Below, piece after piece: positions 38,997 through 50,874 of a stretch of 64,000 bases of DNA. Each line of letters begins with the position of its first letter. Position 1 is the stretch's first letter. Below the pieces are notes generated by a model. That model did no database searches. It had not been told where the DNA came from and saw only the letters and a program-made list of their open reading frames with translations. Source of the DNA: Moesziomyces globuligerus (taxonomy: Eukaryota; Basidiomycota; Ustilaginomycetes; Ustilaginales; Ustilaginaceae); NCBI GenBank assembly GCA_030849465.1, contig JARVLF010000009.1:372001-436000 (forward strand), written 5' to 3'. The translations under genes were made by a program, and so were the position numbers.

Positions 38997-41835
38997 TGCT
39001 GCCGCCTCCTCCTCGGCCGACGTCCACCTCGTCGAGCGTCCCGATCTCCACAAGTCGCTCAAGGCGCTCGAGACGCTGCTCGTCAACCTCGACGAGTACC
39101 GCGACCTCACCGCACGTCTCGCAAAGGTAGAGAAGCGCCTCGCAAAGAGCGCCAACGACCTCGAGCGCACAAAGGTTGTGCTTGACACGCCCTCCCACAC
39201 CCTTCAGCTCGCCGCCACCATGTTCGAGGCCCAGGCAGACGTCGCCGCCCGCCACTCGAAGCACATCCAGAAGGAGTACGAGGCCATCAACGACGCCTGC
39301 GCAAAGTACTTTAAAAAGGTCGCAAAGGAGGAGCGCGCGCACGACGAGGCCGTACAGTCGCTCGACGCAAAGATCAAAAAGGCAAACGCCGCCCACGAGA
39401 AAAACGTAAAGAAGGCCTCCGGCGCAAGGGCGCTCGAGTCCCACGACCGCTACATCGCCACCGTACAGGCGCTCACCAACGACGTCAGCCGCGCAAAGAA
39501 CCAGCACGCCCTCTCCATGGCCGCAAAGAGCCACGCCAACTCGCTCCTCGTCGCATCCACCCTCGGCGGCCTCGCAGACGTCGACTTTCGGCACCGCTGC
39601 GAAGCCATCCGCCGCGTCGGCCCGCACCTCGGAAGGCTCAATCACCTCCTCTGCTTCACCTCGTCCGAATTCATGCCCGCCCTCCACGCCACCGAGCTCG
39701 AAGACGCTCAGAACGGCCAGGCAGAGTACCTCGCCAGCCTCGCCGCTCAGGTCGAGGCTCAGGTCGCCGCCCAGGCTCACATCAACGCAAAGATCAACGA
39801 GGACACCCAGACCATCCTCCGCGCACAGCAGATGGGCTGGCGTCCACCTTCGCCCTTGGCCCCGCCCACCACCGCCTTTGCCAACCTCGGCCGTAGCAGC
39901 AGCATCAACAGCAACCTCAGCAAGGCCTCGGAACCTGCGCAGACTGGCCGCCAATCCGGCCAGCCAACGTCCCCGACCAGAGCGAGGTCGAGCGCAGAGG
40001 CTACAGCTGCAACACCTTCTGCAGCAGCTAACGGCTCTTCGGTGCTGCAGCAGTCGTCCCTCGCACCGGCTTCCACCGCTGACAACGATGCTGCCTCCAT
40101 CCGCAGCGTTGCCACCGACCGCACACCACGCGCGACGGCCGAGCAGTTCGCCGATCCAGCTCCGGCCTCGTCCCAACGCAGCCTCGCTGTGCACAACAGT
40201 GGCCTCGTCGATCCTGCTAGCGTGCGTCTCGACCGTGCGCCCACTGGGTCCACCATGAGGTCGATGGCTGCGCAACCAGAGACGTGGGCTGAGGCGGCGG
40301 GCGGTGGTGCTTCGCGCACCAACTATGCGTCTGCGTCGCACGGCCGCGATCGCACCGACACGTCGGCACACGAGGGCAGCGTCGTCGACAAGCTCGCCGT
40401 GCCCCGCGAAGATTCGGATGCCGCGCCGCCGAGTCTCAGCGCGAGCCACAGCGCGCAGGGCTCGGACGAAGGCACGCGCATCCCCCGCACGCCCGACGAC
40501 ACGGAATCGGTGCCAGTCATGCAGGCCGAGCGCACCAAGACCGCCGCCTCGTCCGCGCTGCGTCCTGCTCAGCGCGCGCTCGAGCAGTACCGCGAACAGA
40601 CGACCAAGTCGCCCCACGAGACCGACGCGCAGCCGATCGGGCGCTCGGATAGCGTGTACAGCGCCAGCAGCCAGCAGAGTGGGCTCGGCCCGCTCGCTTC
40701 GGCGGCTCAGGCCAACGCGCGCAAGGTGAGCCTGTGGGAGCGCGAGCGCGAACGCATGCGTCAGCTCGAGAAGGACGACGAGCCGCTCGCTTCCCGATCC
40801 ACCTCGGGCATGCATGCGCCCTCGAACGCCTCGTCGTCGTCGTACATCCACGCCGGCAGTGGCTGGTCCAGGTCCAAGCTGAGCGAGAGCGGCGCAAGCG
40901 ATCGCGGAGTCGGGTCGCAGTTGGGGCTTGGATTCCCGCGCGCGAGCAACGCACCCGAGGACCTGGACCGATATGCGCCCGCGGTGGGCTCGACGCGGCT
41001 CTCGGCGACGGGCGTGACGCGCTCGCTCAGCACAGACACCACCGCCTCGGAACGCAGCTTTGTCGCCCGCATGAAGGCGCGCTACCAGGCGGAGAAGGAC
41101 ATCGAGCGCGAACAGCGCGAACTCAACGTGCTCGAAAAGGAGCGCGCGGCGCGCAGGGCGACCATGGATCCGACGCTCTCCTTGCCCTCGCTCGGAGGCG
41201 CGCGCGGCGCAGGGGGCGCACGCGTCCCCGAGATCGCTCAGCGCTACCAGCTGCCCGGTGCGGCCACGTATGCTCAGGAGGTGGGGCAGAGGCGCTACCA
41301 CGATAGCCTGCCAGCCGCATCGCGCATCAGTGCAGCCTCGACCGCGCCCAGCGGCAACGGCAGCGTGGACGAGTTTGGCGGCATCGTGAGGGAGGTTAGG
41401 CCGACGGGGGTGAGGTCGATGGAATCGCCGCACTCGGACGTGTGTGGCTGCCATCAGTGCTCCGCTCGCCATTATGGCAGTGGCACCACGCGCGTCGATC
41501 CGGCGCGCAACGAGGCGCGCGCCGATCCGAGAGAGTACAACGTCCGTCGCACCTCGATGCCCGTGCCGGCTCGCACTGGCGCTTCGACCGAGTCGTACCG
41601 CTCCAAGCAGCAGTCGGGCATGTATTCCTCCTCGCCCCCGCGCGCATCTCCGCATGACGCCTACCCGCAGCACGCGTACGCCTACCGTCCCTCGAGCCAG
41701 GCTCAGCAGCACCACTTGCACGCCCCTGCACCCAGGGAGGTCAACATCCCCCGCCGCAGCTACGAAGACCTAGGCTCCGGCTCGGACGGCGCTAGAAGAG
41801 TCGTCTTCGCCCGAGAGCCGCAGAGCATCCGTTGA
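38569..41835 (+). CDS. BAR-like (FAM92/IMD-type) membrane-binding domain protein
   Basis: 1088 aa, intronless, ATG at 38569. Residues 1-145 are Ser/Pro-rich and include a poly-Ala run coded by GCC repeats (38967-38995). Residues about 150-385 form a long helical, Lys-rich block (L-E-T-L-L-V-N-L-D-E-Y-R-D-L-T-A-R-L-A-K-V, later K-E-Y-E-A-I-N-D-A-C-A-K-Y-F). It resembles BAR/IMD or FAM92-type dimers that sense membrane curvature. The remainder is disordered, with a second charged helix R-Y-Q-A-E-K-D-I-E-R-E-Q-R-E-L near residue 845. A cortical or endocytic role is an inference from the domain type. Exact family membership needs a profile search. Confidence 0.75.
38967..38995 (+). repeat. GCC trinucleotide repeat coding poly-Ala
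   Basis: About nine GCC units in frame, extended by GCT codons, just before the BAR-like domain. Likely length-polymorphic. Confidence 0.7.
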
Positions 41836-42449
41836 TTGCCCAATGTACTTGTTTTTTGCCATTGATTTCCAGTTTGGCGGCGGCGTAGGATCGAGTCTGA
41901 GGTGTGGGGCAACGGAGGTGTAAGCGAGAGTTGCCGGTGAGGGGTGCAGATGCCGGTGTGTGGGGAAGGCCGGGGGGTGTCGAGTTGGGCGGTGTCGGCG
42001 TCTTGTCCATTTTTTCAGTCTCGCAGGTTCGTCGGTCATTTAGGGTTGGCATGAGATGCACAGACGAGCGGGGCTCGCTTGGGGCTACGGTCCGGTGGGT
42101 GTGCGTGCAAGCGGTCCGGAAGGGGAGACGAAGAGGTCGCCGGTGTCTGTGCTTCAGCGTGGCTTCCGCATGACACGCCAGCGGAGTTGGCACGTCACAA
42201 GCCGAAAGGGCTTCTCTCCACATGTCACCGCCACCCCCGCGCCGTCGAGGGTCGCTCATGCTCATCGCGCATTGCGCGAGCTAACGAACGACACGAGTCG
42301 CCGGTGGACATGCGCTGGACAGGCCATGTGCACGTCCAAGCTGCGCCCGACAGACGTCAGAAACGTCCAACTGAGACAGCATATATACCCAAACGACCCA
42401 AGCCGTCTGTCTTCCAGGCCACACCGCATTCTCATTGCGACTCTTCACC
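41836..42449. other. Intergenic region, 614 bp, with TATA promoter of the GH115 gene
   Basis: 3' flank of the BAR-like gene, then the GH115 promoter with TATATA at 42382-42387. No other feature seen. Confidence 0.55.
42382..42387 (+). promoter_or_regulatory. TATA box of the GH115 gene
   Basis: TATATA 63-68 bp before the ATG at 42450, in a normal core-promoter position. Confidence 0.65.
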
Positions 42450-45400
42450 ATGCGCACACGCAAGCTCGTAGGGATTGCAGCCCTGCTGCTACCAGCATGG
42501 ACCGGTCTGGCCCAGGCGCACAATGCAGCGGTTGCAGACAATGTGTGTCTGCAGATGGATGCGTCGGATCAACAAGGCTACCTGATCGCCCGGCAGGGCG
42601 AGACGACATCGATCCTCACCTCGCGCGACGATGCTGCCGTCATCCACCACGCGGCGACGAGCCTGGCGCAGGACATCGAGCTCATGGTGCCTGGCTCGCA
42701 GGCCGTGGTGCGCAACATCAGCGCCGCCTCGCTCCAGATGCAAGGCAGCAGTGGCCACGACAGGGTGGTCATGGTCGGATCCGCCACTTCCACACTGGTG
42801 CGAGAACTCGCCAAGAACAGCCCAGACGTGACGAGCGAGATCTCCAAGCTCGAGGGCGAGTGGGAAGCCTGGTCGTCGGTGTTGCTTCAAGGCATGGGGC
42901 TCGTGCTGACAGGCTCGGATAGGCGCGGTACCGTATATGGTCTGTATACGCTCAGTGAAGAGCTGGGCGTGAGTCCGTGGAAGTGGTTCGCAGACGTTCA
43001 GCCCACGACTTCACACAAGGCCGTGTACTACGCACCTCCTACCGTGCCTGACTCGTTCGGAGCCACGGCATGCTCGCATGGTCCACCGATGGTCAAGTAC
43101 CGCGGCATCTTCTTGAACGACGAGGCGCCGGCGCTCACCAACTGGGCACGCACGCACTTCGGTGGTCCCTTCCTGCCCCAGCACGCTCCGCAATCGTTCA
43201 ACGATGCCATGTACATGCATGTGTTCGAGCTCCTCCTCCGCTTGCGCGCCAACCTCCTCTGGCCCGCCATGTGGTCGGACAGCTTTGCCGTCGCTGGCCT
43301 CCCCGACCTGCCCAACAACGGCACCGACGGCAGGAACTCGGCAGGCCCCAACCAGCTCCTGGCCGATCGCATGGGCATCGTCTTTGGCACCTCGCACCAG
43401 GAACCCATGGCGCGCAACACGCCCGAGTGGAACACCTGGTACCACGGCCCCTGGGACTACACCCAGAACCAGGACAACCTCACCACGTACTGGAAGTACG
43501 GCGTGGACAGAGCACAGGGTCTCGAGACCATGTTCACCATGAGCATGCGCGGCAATGGCGACAAGGCGCTCGACGGCGCCAACATCGAGCTGCTCCAGAA
43601 CATCATGACCAAGCAGAAGAGCCTCCTGCCCCACAACAACGCCGCAAACGCCTCCGAGGTCTCCGTGCCCATGATGATGTGCCTCTACACCGAAGTGCAG
43701 GGCTACTACAACGAAGGTCTCGTCGTCGACGATGACATCACGCTGCTCTGGACCGACGACAACTTTGGTTTCATCCGCAGGATCCCGACGCAGGCCGAGA
43801 AGCAGCGCGCCGGCGGTGCAGGCCTGTACTATCATGCAGAGTAAGTACCTTCTCTCTTCAGTCCACCGTTCGATTTATCGCCGATCGTGTGCTGATGCCC
43901 TGCTGCTTTGCGCGACTAGCTATGTGGGCTCTCCACGCTCGTACAAGTGGCTGAACACGGTGAATCTGGTCACCGCATGGGAGCAGCTCAATGTAGCGTT
44001 CGCCAACGACCAGCGCGAGATGTTCATTCTCAACGTCGGCGATCTCAAGCCGGTCGAGGTGCCGATCCACTTTATGCTCTCGATGGCGTACGACTCGTCG
44101 CGTCTGACGCATGCTGCCAACGTCTCGACGTGGCTCGATGGCTGGGCGGCGCAGACGTTCGGCATGGGCTCGAACGCGGAGCATATCAAGATCGCAGACG
44201 TGGTGCGTGGCTACTCGTCGCTCAACGCGCGTATCAAGCCCGAGCTGGTGAACGCCACCACCTGGTCTGTGGTCAACCATGCCGAGGCCGAGTCGGTGCT
44301 CGCCGAGTGGGATCGATTCGAACAGATGGTTGAGGAGCTCGAGCCGTGCTTCCACGGAGGTGCCAACTGGGATGCCTTCTACCAGCTCGTTGCCTATCCG
44401 ACGCTGGCGAGCGCCAACCTCAACCGCATGTACGTCGCCGTGGGACGCAACAACCTCGCCGGTACGCAGGCCAAGAACTCGGCCAACCACTGGGCGCGAG
44501 TGGCGCGCGAGCACTTTGCGCGCGATCGCCAGCTGACCGCAGCCTACCACGCACTCGGCGACGGCAAGTGGAAACACATGATGAGCCAGCCCCACATCGG
44601 GAGCCAGTACTGGCAGCAACCCATGCGCAACATGCTCCCTCCGCTGGCCTACGTGAATATCGACGACGAGGCATGGCCCGATACGGCGCTCGCTAGCAAT
44701 CTCCGCGTCGGCGTGGATGGAAGCATGGGCGCCTGGCCCGGAGACAACCAGTACAATTGCAAGGACGGCTACAATTGTCCTGACCCGGTCCTGCCAATGC
44801 TCAGCAGATACGACGGCAACCAGCGACGCAGCATCTGGGTCAGCGCGGGCGACTCGAATCCATTTGCGTTTTCGGCAACGACCAACGCGAGCTGGATCAA
44901 CATCTCGCACAGGCTCGCCACCGAGGCTGCGCTCAGCAACGCCACCAACGCCGAGGCGCGCTTCGTGCGCAGGCGCTCCGACGGTGGTTTTGAGGCGGGT
45001 GGAAACTTTGACGACGAGGTCCAAGTAGCACTGAGCGTCGACTGGGCGCAGCTGGGCAGCTTTAGCTGTGCCGATAGCAGCACTGCCTCCGAGCGTGTCC
45101 AGACGGCTGTGGTGTACATCAATACCACCAGCCCCGCTGCTCAGAGCTATGCGGGCATGTCGCCACCGGCCAACGTGACCGTCTCGCTCAGCGTCGATCC
45201 CTGCAGCCTCGAGTTTGGCGACGTGCCTTCCGGTACGTTTGTGGCTTCCGCTGCTGATGGAGGTGTCTCGATGCTCGCTGCTCACGCCGTGATCGAGAAC
45301 GCGCGCGACGCCGACTTCACACCAGCCTACATTGAGCCGCTTCCTGGGTACGGCCTGCTGGGCTCGGCGGTGACGGTGATGCCACCCACTGCCGATTCGA

Positions 45401-45843
45401 TCGACCGCAACGCCTCGGTCAATGTCGGGAAAGGTCCTTCGCTCGCGTTTGACTTCTTCATCCCTGGTGGTGGTGACGAGACGGCGTTCAACGTGACGAC
45501 GTGGCTCGCGCCCGTGCTCAACTACCGCGACAAGCGTCCGCTGCGCTACGTGCTCGAGCTCGACAACGACCCGGCTTCGAGGACCGAGGTGACGCCCGTG
45601 CCGGACAACATCACCCCCGGCACCAACTCGGCCGACTGGGGCAATGTCGTCTCGGCCAACGTCCGCACCGTCACATCGATGCTCAAGACCTCTTCGCCGC
45701 CTGCCGGCGGTAGGCGCACCGTGAGATGGTGGCCCCTCGAGCCAGGTCTCGTGCTCGAGAAGGTCGTCGTCGAGCCTAGAGGCCATACTTCCGCGCACTC
45801 TACTCTCGGTCCACCCGAGTCCGGCCGTGTTGGCATGCTTTGA
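42450..45843 (+). CDS. Secreted GH115 xylan alpha-1,2-glucuronidase, two exons
   Basis: 1104 aa from exons 42450-43840 and 43920-45843. The 79-bp intron has donor GTAAGT and acceptor CTAG, and splicing yields H-A-D-Y-V-G-S-P-R-S-Y-K-W-L-N, a conserved GH115 segment. A signal peptide (M-R-T-R-K-L-V-G then Ala/Leu core to L-A-Q-A) precedes the enzyme. Other family features are G-T-V-Y-G-L-Y-T-L-S-E-E-L-G-V-S-P-W in the N-terminal domain and Y-R-G-I-F-L-N-D-E-A-P-A-L. The barrel motif N-L-L-W-P-A-M-W is also present, as is a C-terminal beta domain. Length is typical (about 950-1100). It removes (4-O-methyl-)glucuronic acid side chains from glucuronoxylan outside the cell. It has a TATA promoter, so it is probably inducible. 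Confidence 0.9.
43841..43919 (+). other. Intron of the GH115 gene
   Basis: 79 bp, GTAAGT...GACTAG. The first exon otherwise runs into a stop at its donor. Confidence 0.88.
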
Positions 45844-46409
45844 AACCCTCGATCAACATGCTCCGCAGCACAGGCAATCTAGGATGTGTTACGACGACGT
45901 TCGATTCTGAATGGTATAGTGACGCGAGCGGCCCGGTGGGTATATTTGCGATGTTCGGAGGATCAAACCATCGCAGAGATGCATGAAGGGATAAGGAGAG
46001 GGTGGTATCTATGTTGCTGTGCTTGGGCGGAGTCGGTACTTGACTTGGTTGGCTCAGTCGGAGCCAACTTTTCCAGTGCGGCTCTGCGAGGACGAGACGA
46101 GATGATTGGCGTGTCAAAGACGGCAGCGTCGCAAGCGAGGTCGTTTTGCGGTTCAGCCCTGCCGATCTTGATGACACGCTCAAGGCGTGAATGTCTGGGT
46201 TCCCAGCCCCAGCTTGGTTGAGGTCGGATCGCTGTGCTGCTTGATGGTTGCCGGATGGCCAGCCGTAGGCATTCTGCCTCTAAGAAAGCCTGTCGAAACT
46301 TGGCTTCCTGTCATGGACTGGCGCGGCTACTGCGAGCCGTGATGGTGTCCAGATAGGCTCGCGGGCGGCCAAAGTGTGTACGTGCTCGGGAGTGATGTGG
46401 ATTGTCGAT
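45844..46409. other. Intergenic region, 566 bp, between convergent genes
   Basis: 3' flanks of the GH115 gene and the small secreted protein gene. Nothing else recognised. Confidence 0.5.
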
Positions 46410-46718
46410 CTAGCTGGAGGGAGCAGAAGATCGGACGGTCCTCAACCGGAGCTTCTGGGCAGCGGTCGAGTTGGATTCGGAGCGACGAACGAAGGAGCGA
46501 GACTGAAGGGGCTGGGCGCGGTAGGGTCGGGACGAGGGGATGTAGACATTGATAGCCGCCTCGCCGGTGAGAGGGTGGAAGGCTGGGGCAAATGCGATGT
46601 TGTCCGGATAGACGACGCCATCGGAAAGCTCTTCGGGTTCTGTCTTGCGGAAGGCGGGAGGGGCGGCCAGCACACAGCTGGCGAGCAGGAATACAGTAGC
46701 AAAGGCAGAGATCTTCAT
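46410..46718 (-). CDS. Small secreted protein, 102 aa, unknown function
   Basis: ATG at 46718. The signal peptide is clear: M-K-I-S, a hydrophobic core, and L-L-A-S-C-V-L-A ahead of A-P-P. The mature about 83 residues hold V-Y-P-D-N-I-A-F-A-P-A-F-H-P-L-T-G-E-A and a likely Kex2-type dibasic site (S-F-V-R-R-S). One N-glycosylation site (N-S-T) lies near a Ser-rich tail. There is no cysteine in the mature part and no known domain. A TATAAT on the minus strand at 46828-46823 lies about 105 bp upstream. Features fit a small secreted or effector-like protein. The frame is short, so the gene call is moderate. Confidence 0.55.
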   Translation of the reverse strand: MKISAFATVFLLASCVLAAPPAFRKTEPEELSDGVVYPDNIAFAPAFHPLTGEAAINVYIPSSRPYRAQPLQSRSFVRRSESNSTAAQKLRLRTVRSSAPSS

Positions 46719-48470
46719 AGCGTCGAGCAGAGGTGGAAGCAGGAAGGTAGAGGTGCTGGATAGGAGCGGATTGGATCAGACGATGCGATGGGGCGACAGA
46801 TCCGGTCTCATTCCTTCAAGTGATTATATGGGTTCGGACCCAAACAGCTAGAATCGGGTCCAATGCCTTGTTTCTATCCGGAAGAGGACATTCTCTGCAC
46901 CGAACTGCCGAAGCCGGATACGGATATCGAGGGAGGGTACCAGTGTGAAGACGAGGGGGGCAGTAGATGTTTTGGCCACCGGCTAGCTTTGCCTCGGAGC
47001 TGCCCTGACAACAACAAACGCGGTCACGTTTGCGGCATCAGCTAGAACGCGCCACTGGTTGGAAGCCAGTTTGCTGCAGAACGACGATCAGCCACCTAGC
47101 TGCGAGCATGGTCGGAAAGGCAAAGATGGTCAGGGTGCGTGTGCGGAGCTCAAAAGAGACGGGAAGTAGATCTAGCGGTCCGGTCGAGGAGGGTGGGGAC
47201 AACGACCCGAAGGGCAGAAAGAGATGGCCTCGGAGTAAAAATTCATGGCGAGCAGTTCACGTTGCATGACAGTAGGCAGCACTGCAGCGGTGGCTGAGAG
47301 GAAACGTCTACTTGATCCCTGAAACCAGTGGTGGGAAGAGAGTAGTTCGAGACGAAGTCAACCTTGCTTGGTGGTGGCGCTCTGAATGCAGCAGCACACG
47401 TCCTGTATGCAGGCGCGGGCACATGGGCACTCGAAGCGGGCCGAGCAAGAAGCGCAATTGGAGGTAGCGGGAGAGCATAGGGTTTCGAGGGTGAGGAGAG
47501 GTACAGTATGGCCGATGCACGTCCGGCCTGCATGCTGCGCATCAGGTGGAAGAGTGCCGAGCCACCAGCAGCAGAGCCACCTGCCTGATTTGGTTTGGTG
47601 CACATGGGTAAGGCCTGCATGTTCACAGGATCGACAGAGCATAGATGTGTCAAACTTGCTGTATTCGGCTCTCGTCCCACTCGTTCGAGTAAGTGCATCA
47701 ACGAAATCGTTCTGCATGCTGCCTCTTTGCTCGAACTAGTGCGGATAAAACCGACGAGCCAATCGAGACGATGGTGACTGGACTCGGATCCTCGACTAAG
47801 ACCCTTGACCCTTTGGCTCTAATTGGCACGTTCTTTTTGGCCTTCGATTTTTAGAATTGAAGAAAATTTGCCGGCAAGTCGACTGTGCCATTCACTTTGC
47901 ATTCTGTGATTTCAACCATTTTTTTTTCTCCGCGGCACGGCATCGATATTCAGGATCCGCCTTAGCACGTTGATCTCTTACCCATGCTTCGGCACAGTCA
48001 GAGGCCGAGCTGGCTCGGTCAGTATTGTAAGGCTGCGGAGGAGGTACGACATAATAGCGGAGGGGCCGGATTAATCAAGACGATGGCGGCATCTATCGAG
48101 GCTGCCGGGAAAGGATGCCGTTCTGCTGCTGCCGTGACATGCACTGTCGCCGACTGCTGCGGTTGATCAGCTTTGCATCCAGCCAGACAAAGCGGAAATC
48201 CAACGAAACACAAAAGCCATAGACAGGCACAATGACAGGTCCGGGCTCGCGATAACAATAAAGCACACCTTTGCTTTGCTCGAAGCGGCAATCTCGACAT
48301 GCGACTGTGGGTGACTGTTGCGGTTGCAGCAACTTCAACCGAGGTGTCCAATCGGCGCTGGGTGAGTGTGCTGCCGCAGCGGTGTAGAGTCTACGTGCTG
48401 TGGTGGCAGAGGCGCCAAGAACGACTAGAGCGATTGGATTCTGCGCCTGTCGACCATGCTGCAGCGCATC

Positions 48471-48500
48471 ACCGAGCAGTGCCGAGCAGTGCCGTACAGT
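48471..48500 (+). repeat. Tandem 10-bp repeat, three units
   Basis: ACCGAGCAGT, GCCGAGCAGT, GCCGTACAGT head to tail in the gene-poor region. Confidence 0.7.
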
Positions 48501-50675
48501 GCAGACGTGCAGATGGGCATGGAATTGTTGGCCGGGCCGTGGATCGGCGACCCTGCGTCTGATCGGCTCCTCGCCAATCGCATCGCACACTGCAGTGCTG
48601 TAGCGCGGCCATCCTGCCCGACACTGGAGCGAGAGAAGGCTTCCGCACATGCTCGACATGCATATCTTTCCCGAGCCGCCTTGCCTCCACCTCTGATCCT
48701 GCGTGCCGATAAGGAGGTGCAGGTCTTCCCGTACGAGCGATGACGATATCGCGGAGAGGCAGCGTCGTGCTCATCCGGACAGAAGGAGGGGCACATGGCT
48801 CAGACACGGGACCCGGGTGCATACAGTACCGTAGCGGCAGCTATATGCGGGATCCCGCCGCGTGAAGAGTGCCTGTGGTCGTCCACCTTGTCGCCGGTCT
48901 GCATCGGATCGATGTTCATACTCCGCCGGATAGGAGGATGGCCTCTCGAGTTTAGTGGACCTCTTTGCAGTCCCCTTTTTCCGTGTTCCAATTTTCTGGC
49001 TTCTTTTGTTTGTCTCAAACGCAAATCAGGGTCTGTGACACTTTGCACTTTCAACTGCGACACCCGATCGTGTTCGGACCGATAGAACGTCTGGAATCAC
49101 CGATCAAGATACCACAGCAATCTGGCACAAAACAGGGCGTAACATTGTGTCGCGTTTCGAACCGGGCCTCGTCCTGACAATCCAAAGCAGACGCAGCTCT
49201 TGCGTCCTCTGTAAGCTTCTTGCAGACCAGCCTGCGTCGAAGTGTCGAGTCTGAGGATGAGCATGGACAGGCGGAAGCTACATCGCAAGACCGACAAGGC
49301 CGAGATTGCGCCCCATGGCAGCCAGGCAAAAGTCGGCTTCGGCTGTATGGTGTCCGTAGCCCAGAAGTGGATCACGCGCTCATTTGCAAAATCAGTCATA
49401 GCCGCAGATCATGACAGCAGCCAGATGAGATCGTCTCGCATGCTCACACAGAGATGCACATCTGCGGGCAGCTGCCATGCCCTCATCTTCGGACTTTGGA
49501 CGGCGCTTGACACTCCGCGCCGCCGGCAACCCACCTCCGCCACGGCGCCCACGTCCCTTTGATGCAATAGCATCGACCGCTTGGTCGAGATGACGATGCA
49601 CAACGCTTCGTCGAGACGGAAGTACAGATACCGGATACGCGCAGGTTCGCTCGTAGCCGCCAACCTAGCTAGCATGGCGCACACCTACGTCTATCCAACT
49701 TCTAGCCACAGAGCCCAGTTGCGAGCAAGGAATCGACCTCGATGGAGGTGCATAAGCGAACCGCGCTAAAATTACCTCTGCACGCTTCGCAACTTGCCAT
49801 CGCTTATACACACCGTTTGTACACACGACCATGGTGCGGCGACCTAGAATAAGCGCGGCAGCTCGATGCCTCCAATGGCTGATCAACGCCCACAGCGCTG
49901 GCCGACGGATGCAGCGGCTCACCGTGCTCCGTTCCGACTGCCGCCCGCCGCCTGGTGCCGCCGTCCCACTTGCCCACAGGCATCCGCCGGCTACATGCAA
50001 TCCGTCCAACCACTGCGCGCTTACCCCACACTCGCTCTGCCAGATACTGCCGGTTTCCAACTCACTGCCAATCACAACCAACTAGCGCGTGTACTGCCCT
50101 TTGCATGGTGTGATTCCCTAGCGCTAGGCCCAAGATAAGCTCCAACCACTCAGCGATGCCTCGCGCCCAAACGTCGTTGCACGGACTCACGCGACCCCTT
50201 CCCTTTGCACTAGCCGATCCCAACCGCACCCGCTCACCCACGCACCCGCTCCCAGCCGAGTCCGGCTTGGCTCCACCGCGTTTCTCGGCTAGGCTCAACA
50301 CGCTCCCTTTCGTGTCATCTCGCAAACCCGCGGCCAAACCCTCTCGATGCCGCTAGCCAAGATTCAGCCATGGAAGACCCTGATCCGCAAATACGCTGCG
50401 ATTCCTCTCGACCCATCGCGCCCGCCCAAGCAGCATCACCACTACCTGGCTTCCGAGCTTTTCTGACCGAACCTTCTCCTCTGAACGTTGCTGCGGGCCC
50501 CGCTGTAAGCTCAAGTGTTCGGCGCAGACTCTTCCGTCTTTCAGTAACGCCTGCGTCATGGGCAAAGTTGCCCACGGCGCTAGCTCCCCCCGTTCTTCGA
50601 CGCCGTCGACGATCAGATCGCTTCGACTCCTGGCGCCTCCTCGCAAATTCCGCGGTGGAGCTGTCGGACGTCACA

Positions 50676-50681
50676 TATATA
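50676..50681 (+). promoter_or_regulatory. TATA box of the sedolisin gene
   Basis: TATATA about 195 bp upstream of the ATG at 50875, preceded by a GACGTCA element (50668-50674, CRE/ATF-like). This implies a leader of about 160 nt. Confidence 0.55.
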
Positions 50682-50874
50682 CTTGGTCTCGCATCGCATC
50701 CTCACAGATTGATACATCCCATCCATAGGACATTTGCTGGACTCGGCCTCGCTCTTACCCCCAACTCCACTCCATCCCCCTCCACTTGCCTTCTTGGGAC
50801 CCCGTTTCACCCCTTGTCGCCACCCACGCCGACGCCTGCGTCCCGAACACCTGCACGGAGTTCCCGCCACCGCA

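Larger units (their letters stand above)
46719..50874. other. Gene-poor region, 4.2 kb
   Basis: Lies between the divergent small secreted protein and sedolisin genes. Frames of 60-190 codons exist on both strands but none has a family motif or coherent exon structure. A Cys-rich minus-strand frame (47358-47717) was considered and not accepted. Three 10-bp units (ACCGAGCAGT, GCCGAGCAGT, GCCGTACAGT) lie at 48471-48500. The base composition around 47820-47960 and 48960-49150 is more AT-rich than the genes. It could hold long upstream control regions, non-coding RNA or decayed genes; nothing decides between these. Confidence 0.5.

Noticed and set aside
38917..41721. 934-codon minus-strand open frame
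   Set aside because: Antisense to the BAR-like gene and without any motif. A shadow frame.
43858..45798. 646-codon minus-strand open frame
   Set aside because: Antisense to GH115 exon 2, whose family match is strong.
47358..47717. Cys-rich 119-codon minus-strand frame that could be an effector
   Set aside because: No signal peptide, and equally long frames exist in both other minus-strand phases. It would need transcript support.
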